From Bacteroidota bacterium (lineage in GTDB: Bacteria > Bacteroidota > Bacteroidia > B-17B0 > Aurantibacillaceae), in the NCBI GenBank assembly GCA_016702705.1, contig JADJDM010000018.1:117385-181384 (forward strand): a DNA stretch of 64,000 nt, given 5' to 3'. A program made the translations under genes and the position numbers. The notes below the pieces were generated by a model. The model saw only the letters and a list, made by a program, of their open reading frames with translations, had not been told where the DNA came from and ran no database searches. Below, in pieces: positions 39,495-49,135 of the stretch (positions are counted from its first letter, which is position 1; every line of letters starts with the position of its first letter).

Positions 39495-41007
39495 ATGAAG
39501 AAATTAATACTAGGTTCATTATTGGCTATTGCAGGTTTTTCTGCAAATGAAGTAAATGCTCAAGGATACGAGATTAAAGTATCTATAAAAAACTCAAAAG
39601 ATAGCATTTGCTTACTTACCAAATATACTTGGGAACAGCCTTATAAAGTAGATACCGCAAAGGTTGACAAAAATGGTAACATGACTTTTAAAGGGAAAAC
39701 AGCTTTAGAAAAAGGTATTTATTCAATTTATAGTCCGAAAAAAGGCGCTTTGTATTTTGACTTTATTGTAAACGAAAGTCAAAAGTTCAGCATTACAACC
39801 GACACAATAGGCTTTTACGATAAAATGAAAATTGTTGGTCCGCAAGAAAATATCGACTTCATGGAGTTCGTGAAATTTATGGGCAGCAAAAACATGGAGC
39901 GTGTTAATTATGAAAAGGAAGTAAAAGCAAAAAAAACTGCCGATTCAACAAAGCTAATTACGGCTAAAACAACCGAACTTTTTAAAGCAATCAAAAAATA
40001 CCAAGATGATTATTTAGCAACAAACCCAAACACTTATATTGCAACTTTTATTCGTTTACAAAACGAACCTGTTGTTCCTAATGCTCCAAAAGGAATGGCT
40101 GCGGCTGATACAGCAGTTTGGAAATATCAATATTACAAAAATCATTATTGGGATGGAATTAACTTAAATGATATTGGAACTTTAAACACCAATAAAATTT
40201 TTTGCTGACCGTGTAAAAAGATATTTCGACAAAGTTGTGATTCAGGATCCAGATAGTTTAGCCAAGGAATCGGATGTTTTTATTTTAAAAATTGGGAATA
40301 ACAAAGAAACATTTAAATGGGTAGTTCATAACCTTACTTATATGTCTGAATCATCTAAAGTAATGGGAATGGATGCATTCTTTGTATACATGGTAAACAA
40401 ATATTATAAAACAGGGCAAGCATTTTGGTTAGATGAAAAACAATTAGAAAAAGTGATTAAAAGAGCTAATATTTTAGAACCATTATTACTTCGCAAAAAA
40501 GCTCAAGATCTTTCTTTAATTGATACTGCAGGAATTAAAACAATCAAAAAATTAGGTATTGATAAAATGGAAACTAGTGAGGATCTCACTAAAGCTTACT
40601 ATGCTAACCAAGATGCTATACAAAAACTACTTGTTAATTTATATAGTATTAAAGCTGATTGGACAGTATTAGTGTTTTGGGATGTTGATTGTGGTCATTG
40701 CAAAAAGGAAATTCCCGTAATTCAAGAAACATATAATAAGTTCAAGAAAGAAGGAAAAAGTTTAGAAGTATTTGCAGTTTATACTCAACACGAATACGAC
40801 AAATGGAAAACCTTTATTAAAGAAAATAAATTAGAGTGGATAAATGTAGCTGATGCTGTGCATTTAAACAATCTTAAAGAGAAGTACGATATCTTTAGTA
40901 CTCCAGTAATTTATCTTTTAGATAAGAACAAAGTAATACAAGCAAAGCGTATTGGTGCAGAACAAATTGAAGATGTAATTACGAATCTTGAGAAGAGAAA
41001 GAAATAA
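39495..41007 (+). CDS. TlpA-like thiol-disulfide protein with DUF4369 and DUF5106 domains (frameshifted)
   Basis: About 504 residues: signal peptide (ending 'EVNAQ'), a DUF4369-like beta domain (25-130), a helical DUF5106-like middle ('NPNTYIATFIRLQNEP', 'RVKRYFDKVVIQDPD'), and a thioredoxin domain from about 375 with the redox site 'DCGHCKKEIP' and the cis-Pro in 'IFSTPVIYLL'. An extra T in a T-run at about 40200 breaks the frame between 'NTNKIF' and 'ADRVKRYF'. Such proteins reduce periplasmic disulphides. A strong terminator follows. Confidence 0.87.
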
Positions 41008-41027
41008 TTCATAAAAATAAACATTGG

Positions 41028-41062
41028 AAAGGGCATCTTGGTTAACAAGATGCCCTTTTTCA
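41028..41062 (+). terminator. Rho-independent terminator
   Basis: A perfect 13-base stem 'aaagggcatcttg' / 'caagatgcccttt' with loop 'gttaa' and a T-run. Confidence 0.95.
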
Positions 41063-41147
41063 TTATTCACAATCTACTAACAAAATGCTTAGCGGAATTG
41101 CCATAATTAACATTATTAGTATATTCGTAGCCTCATTTAAATAAGCA

Positions 41148-41402
41148 ATGAAATTTATAGCAGAAATAGATGTAATGCCATTAAAAGCATTACTAGATCC
41201 ACAAGGAAAAGCAGTTACAGGAAGCATGACAAACCTAGGCTTACCTGAAATAGCAAACGTACGTATAGGCAAACACATTACACTTGAAATTGAAGCAGCT
41301 TCTAAAGATGCAGCTAGCGTAAAGGTTGATGAAGCTTGCAAAAAACTACTTTGCAATCAAATCATGGAGTTCTATGAATTCGAATTAAAGGAGGTTAAGT
41401 AA
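41148..41402 (+). CDS. purS: Phosphoribosylformylglycinamidine synthase subunit PurS
   Basis: 84 residues with the PurS pattern: 'MKFIAEIDVMPLKALLDPQGKAV', 'NLGLPEIANVRIGKHI', then 'ACKKLLCNQIMEFYEFEL'. PurS bridges PurL and PurQ in the fourth step of purine synthesis. The partner genes purL and purQ are not adjacent. The length and the 'VRIGK' core are normal. Dispersed repeats follow immediately after the stop. Confidence 0.88.
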   Translation: MKFIAEIDVMPLKALLDPQGKAVTGSMTNLGLPEIANVRIGKHITLEIEAASKDAASVKVDEACKKLLCNQIMEFYEFELKEVK

Positions 41403-41403
41403 T

Positions 41404-41469
41404 CATGCTTCGTCAGGCTCAGCATCACTTTATCACAATAAATGCATACTTCGCCTAGCTCAGTTGGAT
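41404..41469 (+). repeat. Two direct copies of a 25-base dispersed repeat (family R5)
   Basis: 'catgcttcgtcaggctcagc' begins at 41404 (unit 41404-41428) and 'catacttcgcctagctcagt' at 41445 (unit 41445-41469). A third unit in reverse orientation lies at 42840-42864, so the units flank metK. The consensus resembles the widespread Bacteroidota repeat 'atgcttcgacaagctcagca'. Confidence 0.75.
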
Positions 41470-41519
41470 ATTAACAAACAATAAAATCATAAATCTAAAA
41501 TCATAAATCTAAAATCACT

Positions 41520-42773
41520 ATGGGATATTTATTTACATCCGAATCAGTAAGTGAAGGGCATCCGGACAAAGTTGCGGATCAAATTTCAGACGCGTTAATT
41601 GATAACTTTTTAGCATTCGACCCACAAAGTAAGGTTGCTTGTGAAACATTAGTTACAACTGGACAAGTAATACTTGCTGGTGAAGTAAAATCAAAAGCAT
41701 ATCTAGATGTGCAAGAAATTGCGCGTGGTGTTATCCGTAAAATTGGATACACTAAATCAGAATATATGTTCGAAGCAAACTCTTGCGGTATTTTATCTGC
41801 AATTCACGAACAATCATCTGATATTAATCAAGGTGTAGATCGTAAGAAAAAAGAAGAGCAAGGTGCGGGTGACCAAGGTATGATGTTTGGTTATGCAACT
41901 AACGAAACTGCTAACTACATGCCCTTAGCGTTAGATTTAGCTCATGGTATTTTAATTGAGCTTGCTGCTTTACGTCGTGAGAACAAACAAATTAAATATT
42001 TACGTCCTGATGCAAAATCACAAGTAACATTAGAATACGACGATAATAACAAACCAGTTCGTATTGATGCTATAGTTGTTTCTACACAACATGATGACTT
42101 TGATACAGAACCAAAAATGTTAGCGAAAATTAAAAAAGATATCATTGACATTTTAATTCCTCGTGTAAAAAAGAACTATCCTAAATACGCTCATTTGTTT
42201 AACAACAAAATTGCATACCACATTAATCCAACTGGTAAATTTGTTATCGGTGGACCACATGGTGACACTGGATTAACTGGTCGTAAAATTATTGTTGATA
42301 CTTACGGTGGAAAAGGTGCTCACGGTGGTGGAGCTTTCTCTGGTAAAGATCCTTCAAAGGTTGACCGTTCAGCAGCTTATGCTACTCGTCATATTGCTAA
42401 AAACTTAGTTGCAGCAGGTGTTTGTTCTGAAGTATTAGTTCAAGTTTCTTATGCAATTGGTGTTGCACAACCAATGGGTATTTTTATTGATACTTATGGA
42501 ACTTCAAAAGTAAAAATGACAGATGGTGAAATTGCAAAAATTGTACAAAGCGTATTTGATATGCGTCCGTACTTTATTGAGCAACGTTTCAAATTACGTA
42601 CTCCAATGTACAGCGAAACTGCTGCATACGGACACATGGGTCGTAAAAACGAAGTAGTAACAAAAACATTTACTTCTCCTGATGGAAAAACAAAAACTAT
42701 GAAAGTAGAATTGTTTACTTGGGAAAAATTAGATTATGTAAGCAAAGTTAAAGCTGCTTTCAAATTGAAGTAA
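41520..42773 (+). CDS. metK: S-adenosylmethionine synthetase
   Basis: Makes SAM from methionine and ATP. 'FTSESVSEGHPDKVADQISDA', 'ETLVTTGQV', 'GAGDQGMMFGYA' (hexapeptide signature), 'GGPHGDTGLTGRKIIVDTYGG' and 'GGGAFSGKDPSKVDRSAAY' are all present. 417 residues, normal and intact. A terminator follows. No SAM riboswitch was seen in the short leader, which instead holds the repeat 'atcataaatctaaa' twice. Confidence 0.97.
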   Translation: MGYLFTSESVSEGHPDKVADQISDALIDNFLAFDPQSKVACETLVTTGQVILAGEVKSKAYLDVQEIARGVIRKIGYTKSEYMFEANSCGILSAIHEQSSDINQGVDRKKKEEQGAGDQGMMFGYATNETANYMPLALDLAHGILIELAALRRENKQIKYLRPDAKSQVTLEYDDNNKPVRIDAIVVSTQHDDFDTEPKMLAKIKKDIIDILIPRVKKNYPKYAHLFNNKIAYHINPTGKFVIGGPHGDTGLTGRKIIVDTYGGKGAHGGGAFSGKDPSKVDRSAAYATRHIAKNLVAAGVCSEVLVQVSYAIGVAQPMGIFIDTYGTSKVKMTDGEIAKIVQSVFDMRPYFIEQRFKLRTPMYSETAAYGHMGRKNEVVTKTFTSPDGKTKTMKVELFTWEKLDYVSKVKAAFKLK

Positions 42774-42794
42774 TTTATTTCTAAATTAAATTGT

Positions 42795-42829
42795 ATCCCG
42801 ACCCAAGCATTTGGGCCGGGATTTTTTTA
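42795..42829 (+). terminator. Rho-independent terminator after metK
   Basis: Stem 'atcccgacccaa' / 'ttgggccgggat' with one mismatch, loop 'gcat', then seven T. Confidence 0.92.
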
Positions 42830-42839
42830 TTCCCCTAAA

Positions 42840-42864
42840 GTCATACTGAACTTTACGAAGTATG
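42840..42864 (-). repeat. Dispersed repeat, inverted copy (family R5)
   Basis: Its reverse complement begins 'catacttcgtaaagttcagt', matching the two units at 41404 and 41445 with few changes. It lies just past the metK terminator. Confidence 0.7.
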
Positions 42865-42913
42865 AATTTTATCATGTACTAAATCCCAATGATTATATTT
42901 ATTAAATTTAGGC

Positions 42914-44409
42914 ATGCTAGAAAAAATCCATCTATACTGCATAAAACAATTCTCTCTTGATACACGGGCACTCTCGTTGATGCGCATTTGTTTGGGAATG
43001 GTTTTGTTGGCTGATTGGATTTTCCGATTCAATAACCTTACTGCACATTATAGCAATGAAGGCTTAATGCCTACTGAGTTGCTATATACTCACAAATGGA
43101 AGGCTGGTTACTACTCTCTATTTTTATTAAGTGATTCTATTTATTGGCAATACTCATTATTTATTGCTGCAATTATTTTCTCCTTCTTCTTTTTAATTGG
43201 CTATTTCACTCGCTTTGCAACATTTGTTTTATGGGTTCTAATTATTTCAGTACATGTGCGAAACCCTTATATATTGCAGGGTGGAGACGAGTTGATTAGA
43301 ATAAGTTTATTTTGGTGTTTGTTTTTGCCCTTGAGCAATCATTATTCGATTGATAAATTACAAAGCAATAAAATAGACGCAAAAAAAATATTTAGTGCTG
43401 CAAGTTTAGGATTTACTCTTTTAATTTTTTCTGTTTACTTTTTCTCTGCACTGCTTAAAACCTCTGATGAATGGAGAACTGAAGGAAGCGCTTTGTATTA
43501 TGCTTTGTCTCTTGATCAAATGGCCTTGCCCTTAGGTAAAGTGCTCTTAAATTATCCTACAGTAATGAAATATATAACACTTAGTGTATTTTATTTAGAA
43601 ATTATTGCCCCGCTCCTATTCTTCTTTCCTTTCTACAATAAGTACTTCAGAAGTATCGGAATTATTTCACTAATTCTACTTCACATTGGAATTGGTTCAA
43701 CCTTATTAGTTGGTTTATTCTTTTTAATTGGAATTTCAACGCTCATTGGTTTGTTCCCAAGTGAGATGATTGATTGGAAAATCAAACGATTCCCTCAAGT
43801 ATTAAAAAAAATAAATCTATTAACTTATCTAAATAAAATATTTCCTAAATTCAGCAGCTTAAGAAACTTAGGGGATAAACTGAAAATCTCACTTTCCAAT
43901 TTCTACACTCAAACCTTACTAACGTTTAGTTTAATCTTTTTAATTTGCCTTTGTTTAATTTGGAATATTGGAAACATCAAAGGCTCTGGATTAACAGTTA
44001 GCGCGCCATTTAAAGCCCTCACCTACTCTCTTGGCTTACATCAAGATTGGGGTATGTTTGCCCACGTGTTTTCAAAGATGATGGCTGGTACGTGTTTGAT
44101 GCCCATACATTGCAAAATAAATACATCGACATATACAAAGAAGGTAAAGAAACTACTTTAGAAAAACCCGAAAGTGTAATTCAATACATTAGAGGCGACC
44201 GTTGGAGAAAATACGAGGAGAATTTTTTAATGATAGATTATGAATACATTCGCCCGTATTATTGCAAATACGCCTTAAAACAATGGAATGAAACGCATTC
44301 AGAAAAAATTGATTCGCTAAGTATTATTTATATGAAAGAACGAACTTTACCAAACTATCAAAAAGTAATACCGACAAAAGAAATACTTTGTAATTGCACA
44401 ACAAAATAA
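42914..44409 (+). CDS. HTTM-domain (vitamin K-dependent carboxylase-like) membrane protein (frameshifted)
   Basis: About 498 residues. The N-terminal part has several helices and the HTTM landmarks 'ALSLMRICLGMVLLADWIFR', 'HYSNEGLMP', 'GGDELIRISLFWCLFLP' and 'EWRTEGSALYYAL'. After the last helix, a soluble tail begins 'QDWGMFA'. The frame breaks at about 44078 (one A short); the correct reading is 'FSKDDGWYVFDAHTLQNKYIDIY', and it ends in a short Cys-containing tail at 44409. Members resemble gamma-glutamyl carboxylase but most bacterial ones have no known substrate. One base ahead of the thioesterase gene. Confidence 0.82.
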
Positions 44410-44410
44410 C

Positions 44411-44827
44411 ATGAATAAACACGAAATTATTATCCGAGAAAAAATGCTTGCCAATGATGCATTAAGCCAATGGTTGGGAATTGAACTTATTTCGATTGAA
44501 CCAGGAACCTGCATTTTAAAAATGATTGTTCGAAAAGAAATGTTGAACGGATTTGCAATTGCTCATGGCGGAATTACTTATTCTTTAGCAGATAGTGCTT
44601 TGGCCTTCGCATCTAACAGTCATAATATACAATGTGTTTCGATAGAGACCTCTATTTCGCATACTAAAGCGGTGCAGGAAAACGATGTACTTACGGCGGT
44701 AGCAAAAGAACTTAGTTTGAGTAATAAAATAGGTGTTTATGAAGTAACGGTAACAAACCAACATCATACTGTTGTAGCATTATTTAAAGGAACTGTTTAC
44801 AGAACTGGAAAACTTTGGATAGAATAA
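44411..44827 (+). CDS. paaI: PaaI-type acyl-CoA thioesterase
   Basis: 138 residues of the hotdog fold: 'GFAIAHGGITYSLADSALAFASNS' holds the catalytic region (HGG and Asp), with 'SISHTKAVQENDVLTAVAKE' and 'VALFKGTVYRTGK' as later strands. PaaI hydrolyses ring-activated phenylacetyl-CoA intermediates; without other paa genes nearby, the substrate here may be a different acyl-CoA. The gene starts one base after the HTTM gene. Confidence 0.85.
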   Translation: MNKHEIIIREKMLANDALSQWLGIELISIEPGTCILKMIVRKEMLNGFAIAHGGITYSLADSALAFASNSHNIQCVSIETSISHTKAVQENDVLTAVAKELSLSNKIGVYEVTVTNQHHTVVALFKGTVYRTGKLWIE

Positions 44828-44832
44828 GTATT

Positions 44833-44969
44833 ATTAGGATTACGAATTGATACGAATATACGAAAGAAAATTACGAATCAATACGAATATACTAATCTGC
44901 GTGTGACAAAACACATTCGTAAAGAATTAGTATTGATTCGCATATTCGTAAGAGATTCGTAATCCTAAT
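44833..44969. repeat. Long imperfect palindrome (family R2)
   Basis: The 15-mer ATTAGGATTACGAAT at 44833-44847 has its perfect reverse complement at 44955-44969. The inside is filled with 'tacgaatat' and 'attcgtaa' units in both directions. It lies between the thioesterase gene and the sigma-54 regulator gene and would make a long hairpin in RNA. Confidence 0.85.
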
Positions 44970-45006
44970 CCATGCAAAATTCATATTAGATTTGTATATT
45001 CGTAAC

Positions 45007-46165
45007 ATGGCAAAAATATTATTAATCGACGACGAAAAAAGCATTCGCAAATCATTACGCGAAATATTAGAATTTGAAAAATACAAAGTTGAAGAAGCTG
45101 AAGATGGAAGCCAAGGATTAGCGATGGCATCTGCAGAAAACTTTGATTTAATATTATGCGATATTAAAATGCCAAAATTAGATGGCATGGAATTGCTTAA
45201 CAAATTAAACGAACAAAATATTGATTCGCCCATTGTAATGATGAGCGGACATGGCAATATAGAAACTGCAGTAGAGGCCGTTAAAAAGGGTGCTTACGAC
45301 TTTCTTGCGAAACCAATAGATTTAAATCGTTTGTTGGTTACTGTAAGAAATGCAATTGAACGAACAGGACTAGTTAGCGAAACAAAAACTTTAAAGAAAA
45401 AAATAAGTAAATCATACGAAATGATTGGTGAATCAAAACCAATTATTGCGATTAAAGAAATGATTGATAAAGTTGCCCCAACCGAAGCTCGTGTATTAAT
45501 TACTGGTAGCAATGGAAGCGGAAAAGAATTAGTTGCCCGTAGAATACATGAAAACAGTCAGCGTGCTGCTGGACCAATGATTGAAGTTAATTGCGCAGCC
45601 ATTCCATCTGAATTAATTGAAAGTGAATTATTCGGGCATGAGAAAGGTGCATTTACATCAGCAGTTGCAACACGCAAAGGAAAATTCGAATTAGCAGAAG
45701 GTGGCACATTGTTTATGGATGAAATTGGTGATATGAGTTTATCCGCTCAAGCTAAGGTTTTACGTGCATTACAAGAGAGTAAAATAACTCGTGTTGGTGG
45801 CGATAAAGAAATTAAAGTAAATGTTAGAATTGTTGCTGCAACCAATAAAGATTTACAAAAAGAAATTGCAGCAGGTAATTTTAGAGAAGATTTATTTCAT
45901 CGTTTAAGCGTTATTTTAATGCATGTTCCATCCTTAAACGATAGAGTTGATGATATTCCCATGTTAGCAGAGCATTTTGTAAATCAAATTTGCACTGATT
46001 ATGGAATGCCTAAAAAAGCATTGACAAAAGAAGCAATAAAAAGCCTTACAAGGTATAAACTGGACAGGTAACATACGCGAATTTAGAAATGTAATAGAGC
46101 GACTCATTACACTTTGTGATAAAAACATAACAGATAAAGATGTTAAACAATATGCGAATAAATAG
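45007..46165 (+). CDS. NtrC-type sigma-54-dependent response regulator lacking a DNA-binding domain (frameshifted)
   Basis: I start at the ATG at 45007 ('MAKILLIDDEKSIRKSL'), where the receiver fold begins. The receiver (1-120) has D8-D9, phospho-acceptor D52 and 'DFLAKPID'. The AAA+ domain (about 140-385) has Walker A 'GSNGSGKE', the sigma-54 contact loop 'GAFTSA' (the usual form is GAFTGA), and 'FMDEIGDMS' as Walker B. A one-base insertion at about 46062 breaks 'TRYKW' from 'TGNIREFRNVIERLI'; corrected, the protein ends at 46165 with 'VKQYANK' and has no HTH. About 386 residues. Confidence 0.88.
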
Positions 46166-46775
46166 CTTTTGAATTGCATTACTAATAATTGTAAGCCTCA
46201 GTAGTTTCAAAGAATTTGAATCGAAAGATTTGTTTTCTCTTTTTACTAAGGAGCAATTAAAAGCAGCAAATACTGCTGAAAATTATGGCAAGCTAAGCAA
46301 GGAGGAAAAAGAGGTTGTCCAAATAACTAATTTATTTAGAATGCATCCTGCGAAAATTGCGGATGAATATTTAACTCCTTATTTCAAAAAAAACAAAAAG
46401 GAAGTAAATAATTACACGAAGAGTTTGATAAGTGATTTAAAAAAAGCAAAGCCTTGCGCAGCACTATTACCAGAGGACATTTGCATGAAATCAGCCTTAT
46501 CCCATGCCGAAAAAATGGGGAAATCAGGCAAAACGGGGCATGATGGGATGAGCCAACGATTAAAGCCTTATGGCTTCGCTGGAGAAAACTGTGATTATGG
46601 ACACGATAAAGCTTTAGATATTATTATGAGTTTGATGATTGATGAAGGCGTGCCCAGTTTAGGTCATCGCAAAAACATTCTGGATGCTGATTACACTCAC
46701 ATTGGTGTTTCTATAAAAGCGCACAAAAAGTATAGACACAATTGCGTAATGGATTTCGTGAGAATAACGAAATAG
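46152..46775 (+). CDS. Secreted CAP/SCP-domain protein, signal peptide interrupted by one in-frame TGA
   Basis: The CAP domain (about residues 50-205) has 'VVQITNLFRMHPAKIADEYL', 'SALSHAEKMGKSGKTGHDG', 'GENCDYGH' and 'GHRKNILDADYTHIGV', with the His and Glu residues of the CAP cavity. The open part starts at a TTG (46230), but the same frame upstream spells a signal peptide, 'IALLIIVSLSSF', from an ATG at 46152 ('MRINSF'), with one TGA at 46170-46172. A single change there would restore it. The ATG overlaps the end of the sigma-54 regulator gene by 14 bases. Function of bacterial CAP proteins is mostly unknown. Confidence 0.75.
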
Positions 46776-46825
46776 ATTCAAGATATCAAGAATCAAGATA
46801 CAGGACGCATCCTACTAAACGAAAT

Positions 46826-46934
46826 CTCTCCGTGAAACTTTGTGCTCTCTGTGTCTCCGTGGTAAAAATTCACAAATCACGATGGGTAAAAAAACTCACC
46901 ACAGAGACACGGATTACACGGAGGAACACAGATG
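46826..46934. repeat. Dispersed inverted repeat, copy B (family R1)
   Basis: Left arm 46826-46863 ('ctctgtgtctccgtggtaaa' at its end) and right arm 46898-46934 ('accacagagacacggattac' at its start) are reverse complements with a few changes. The right arm matches the left arm of copy A (6889-6926) at about 33 of 35 positions on the opposite strand. It lies between convergent genes. Confidence 0.85.
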
Positions 46935-46937
46935 GTT

Positions 46938-48944
46938 TTAGGACTTAAATTCGGCAACATTTTCCAATGGCAAATTACAAGCGTTGTTCTCGCAAACATA
47001 AATTAATGTTTTACCATCAACTAATCTATCTTTTAATAAAGGTAAATCAGATATTTTATGTGAAACAGCGAAAACAACATTTGGTAAGTATTGTTTATTT
47101 AATTCTGTAAAATATTTTTTTGCTTCTTTTCCCGTAATTGCAATTTCTTTAAAAGGTAATTGCAATTCTAGTTGCAAAATTGCCCAGTTGCTGTATCCTG
47201 ATCCGTAATGAGAGATTTCATCACTTAGTTTAGCGCACATGGCTTGAGTCATTTCATGGTATTGAGGTAAATGAAAATGTTTGTGCAATCTAAATAAATT
47301 CCTTGCCATTTGTGAGTTAGATGCAGGAATAACATTATCACTTATCTCCACTTTTCTTACAATCAACTCTGCGTCTTCATCCGAAGTAAAAAAGAAAAAC
47401 CCACTTTGTTTATCGTAAAAATGTTTGTTTACATATTCGCTCAAACGTTTTGCTTCGTGCAACCACTCCTCTGCCCCGCTTACTTCGTATAAAGAAATAT
47501 ATGCTTCAATTGTAAAAGCATAATCTTCTAAAAATCCATTTATTTTTACTACATCATTTTTAAACGAATGAAAAAGTCCTTCACCGTTTTTCATTTTTGA
47601 TTTTATAAAACTAGCCAAGAACAAAGCCTTATCCAAATATTCTTGCTTAGAAAACACTTTATATGAATCCGCATAGGCCTTTAACATTAAGGCATTCCAA
47701 CTACACAAGGTTTTATCATCCAAACCTGGTTTTACTCTCTTACTGCGAACTTCTAATAAAATTGATTTAGCTTTAGTAACTATTTCTATCAATTCCTTTT
47801 CATTTACCTGCAATTTCATCGCAAGTTCTTTATCCGAGTCTTTGCGCAATAAAATATAATTTTCATCTTCCCAATACCCAATTTCATTTACATTGTAATA
47901 CTTACAAAAAACATCAAAACTTTTCTCATCTAATAATTTATGTAATTCTTCTTTTGTCCATACATAATACTTCCCTTCAACTCCTTCACTATCTGCATCC
48001 AATGCCGAAAAATATCCACCAAAATTATTTGACCAATTCGTTTCGATAAATGAAATACTTTCTTCTACTATTTGCTTATATAATGGTTCCTTCGATTGCT
48101 GAAAAGCTTCTGAATAAAGGGAAATAAGCTGTGCGTTATCGTATAACATTTTTTCGAAGTGAGGCACTTTCCATAATGCATCAACCGAATAACGAGCGAA
48201 ACCGCCTTCTAACTGATCATAAATTCCACCATAGGCCATTTTGCGTAATGTGAGATGAACTTGCTTCATAACATCATCATCATTAAACAAATGCGCGTAC
48301 CTCAACAAAAAAATATAATTATTAGGCAAAGGAAATTTGGGCGCTTTATCCATTCCGCCTTCTTCATCATCTAATAAAGTTTTCCAATTACGAATACTTT
48401 TATGAATGGTATCAATATTCAATTCAATGGCATCGCTATTACTAACTAGCATTTCGGCGCGCAGCAATCCATTTGTTAATTCACTTGCGTATTCTTCTGC
48501 TTTGTTTCTATCCTGCTTAAATAAATTTGCCAAGCTCTTCAAAATCTGCATCCATCTATCTTTAGGAAAATAAGTTCCACCATAAATAGGTCTTCCATCA
48601 GGTAAAGTAAAACAATTCAAGGGCCAACCGCCATGCTTAGTCATTAGCTGAACAGCTGTCATATATACTTGATCAATATCGGGCCGTTCTTCTCTATCAA
48701 TTTTTACATTAATAAAATGCTCATTCATTAAATCGGCTACTTCTTCATCTTCAAAACATTCGTGTTCCATTACATGACACCAATGACAGGCGGAGTAGCC
48801 AATGCTTACCAAAATCATTTTATCTTCCTCCTTCGCTTTCTTTAGTGTTTCATCATTCCATGCAAACCATTTTACAGGGTTATGCGCATGTTGAAGCAGG
48901 TATGGACTAGTTTCGGAGACAAGAGAATTAGTATGTTTATGCAT
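46938..48944 (-). CDS. Thioredoxin-like DUF255 protein (YyaL/SSP411 family)
   Basis: 668 residues. The N-terminal DUF255 thioredoxin-like domain has 'SPYLLQHAHNPVKWFAW', the redox-like 'ACHWCHVMEHECF' and 'IDREERPDIDQVYM', then 'GGWPLNCFTLPDGRPIYGGTYFP'. The rest is an (alpha/alpha)6-barrel resembling cellobiose epimerase and mannose isomerase ('GGFARYSVDALWKVPHFEKML', cited as 'YSVDALWKVPHFEKML'). The reaction is not known. Full length and intact. It is transcribed alone toward the CAP gene. Confidence 0.92.
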   Translation of the reverse strand: MHKHTNSLVSETSPYLLQHAHNPVKWFAWNDETLKKAKEEDKMILVSIGYSACHWCHVMEHECFEDEEVADLMNEHFINVKIDREERPDIDQVYMTAVQLMTKHGGWPLNCFTLPDGRPIYGGTYFPKDRWMQILKSLANLFKQDRNKAEEYASELTNGLLRAEMLVSNSDAIELNIDTIHKSIRNWKTLLDDEEGGMDKAPKFPLPNNYIFLLRYAHLFNDDDVMKQVHLTLRKMAYGGIYDQLEGGFARYSVDALWKVPHFEKMLYDNAQLISLYSEAFQQSKEPLYKQIVEESISFIETNWSNNFGGYFSALDADSEGVEGKYYVWTKEELHKLLDEKSFDVFCKYYNVNEIGYWEDENYILLRKDSDKELAMKLQVNEKELIEIVTKAKSILLEVRSKRVKPGLDDKTLCSWNALMLKAYADSYKVFSKQEYLDKALFLASFIKSKMKNGEGLFHSFKNDVVKINGFLEDYAFTIEAYISLYEVSGAEEWLHEAKRLSEYVNKHFYDKQSGFFFFTSDEDAELIVRKVEISDNVIPASNSQMARNLFRLHKHFHLPQYHEMTQAMCAKLSDEISHYGSGYSNWAILQLELQLPFKEIAITGKEAKKYFTELNKQYLPNVVFAVSHKISDLPLLKDRLVDGKTLIYVCENNACNLPLENVAEFKS

Positions 48945-49135
48945 GATTATATTTTAAATTTTTGAACGTTTAACAAGGATATTACTACTGCAAAGAGGCT
49001 GATTTTAGTCACTTTAACAATATAATTGGCTCTAAGAGCGCAATTATTCGACATAAAGCTAAAAATAATAGTCCAAATTTAATGTGATTTCAGAAATTTT
49101 GTGCTTATTTGTAATGAAACAATTAATCAAACCCA

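Noticed and set aside
41445..41469. tRNA D-arm-like sequence 'cctagctcagttgg'
   Set aside because: No acceptor, anticodon or T-arm follows. The stretch aligns with the neighbouring repeat unit at 41404 and the inverted unit at 42840, so it is a member of repeat family R5.
46742..46948. 68-residue open frame with 'KLCALCVSVVKI' and 'KLTTETRI'
   Set aside because: It is a translation of the R1 inverted repeat, a well-known false gene. The frame has no conserved protein domain.
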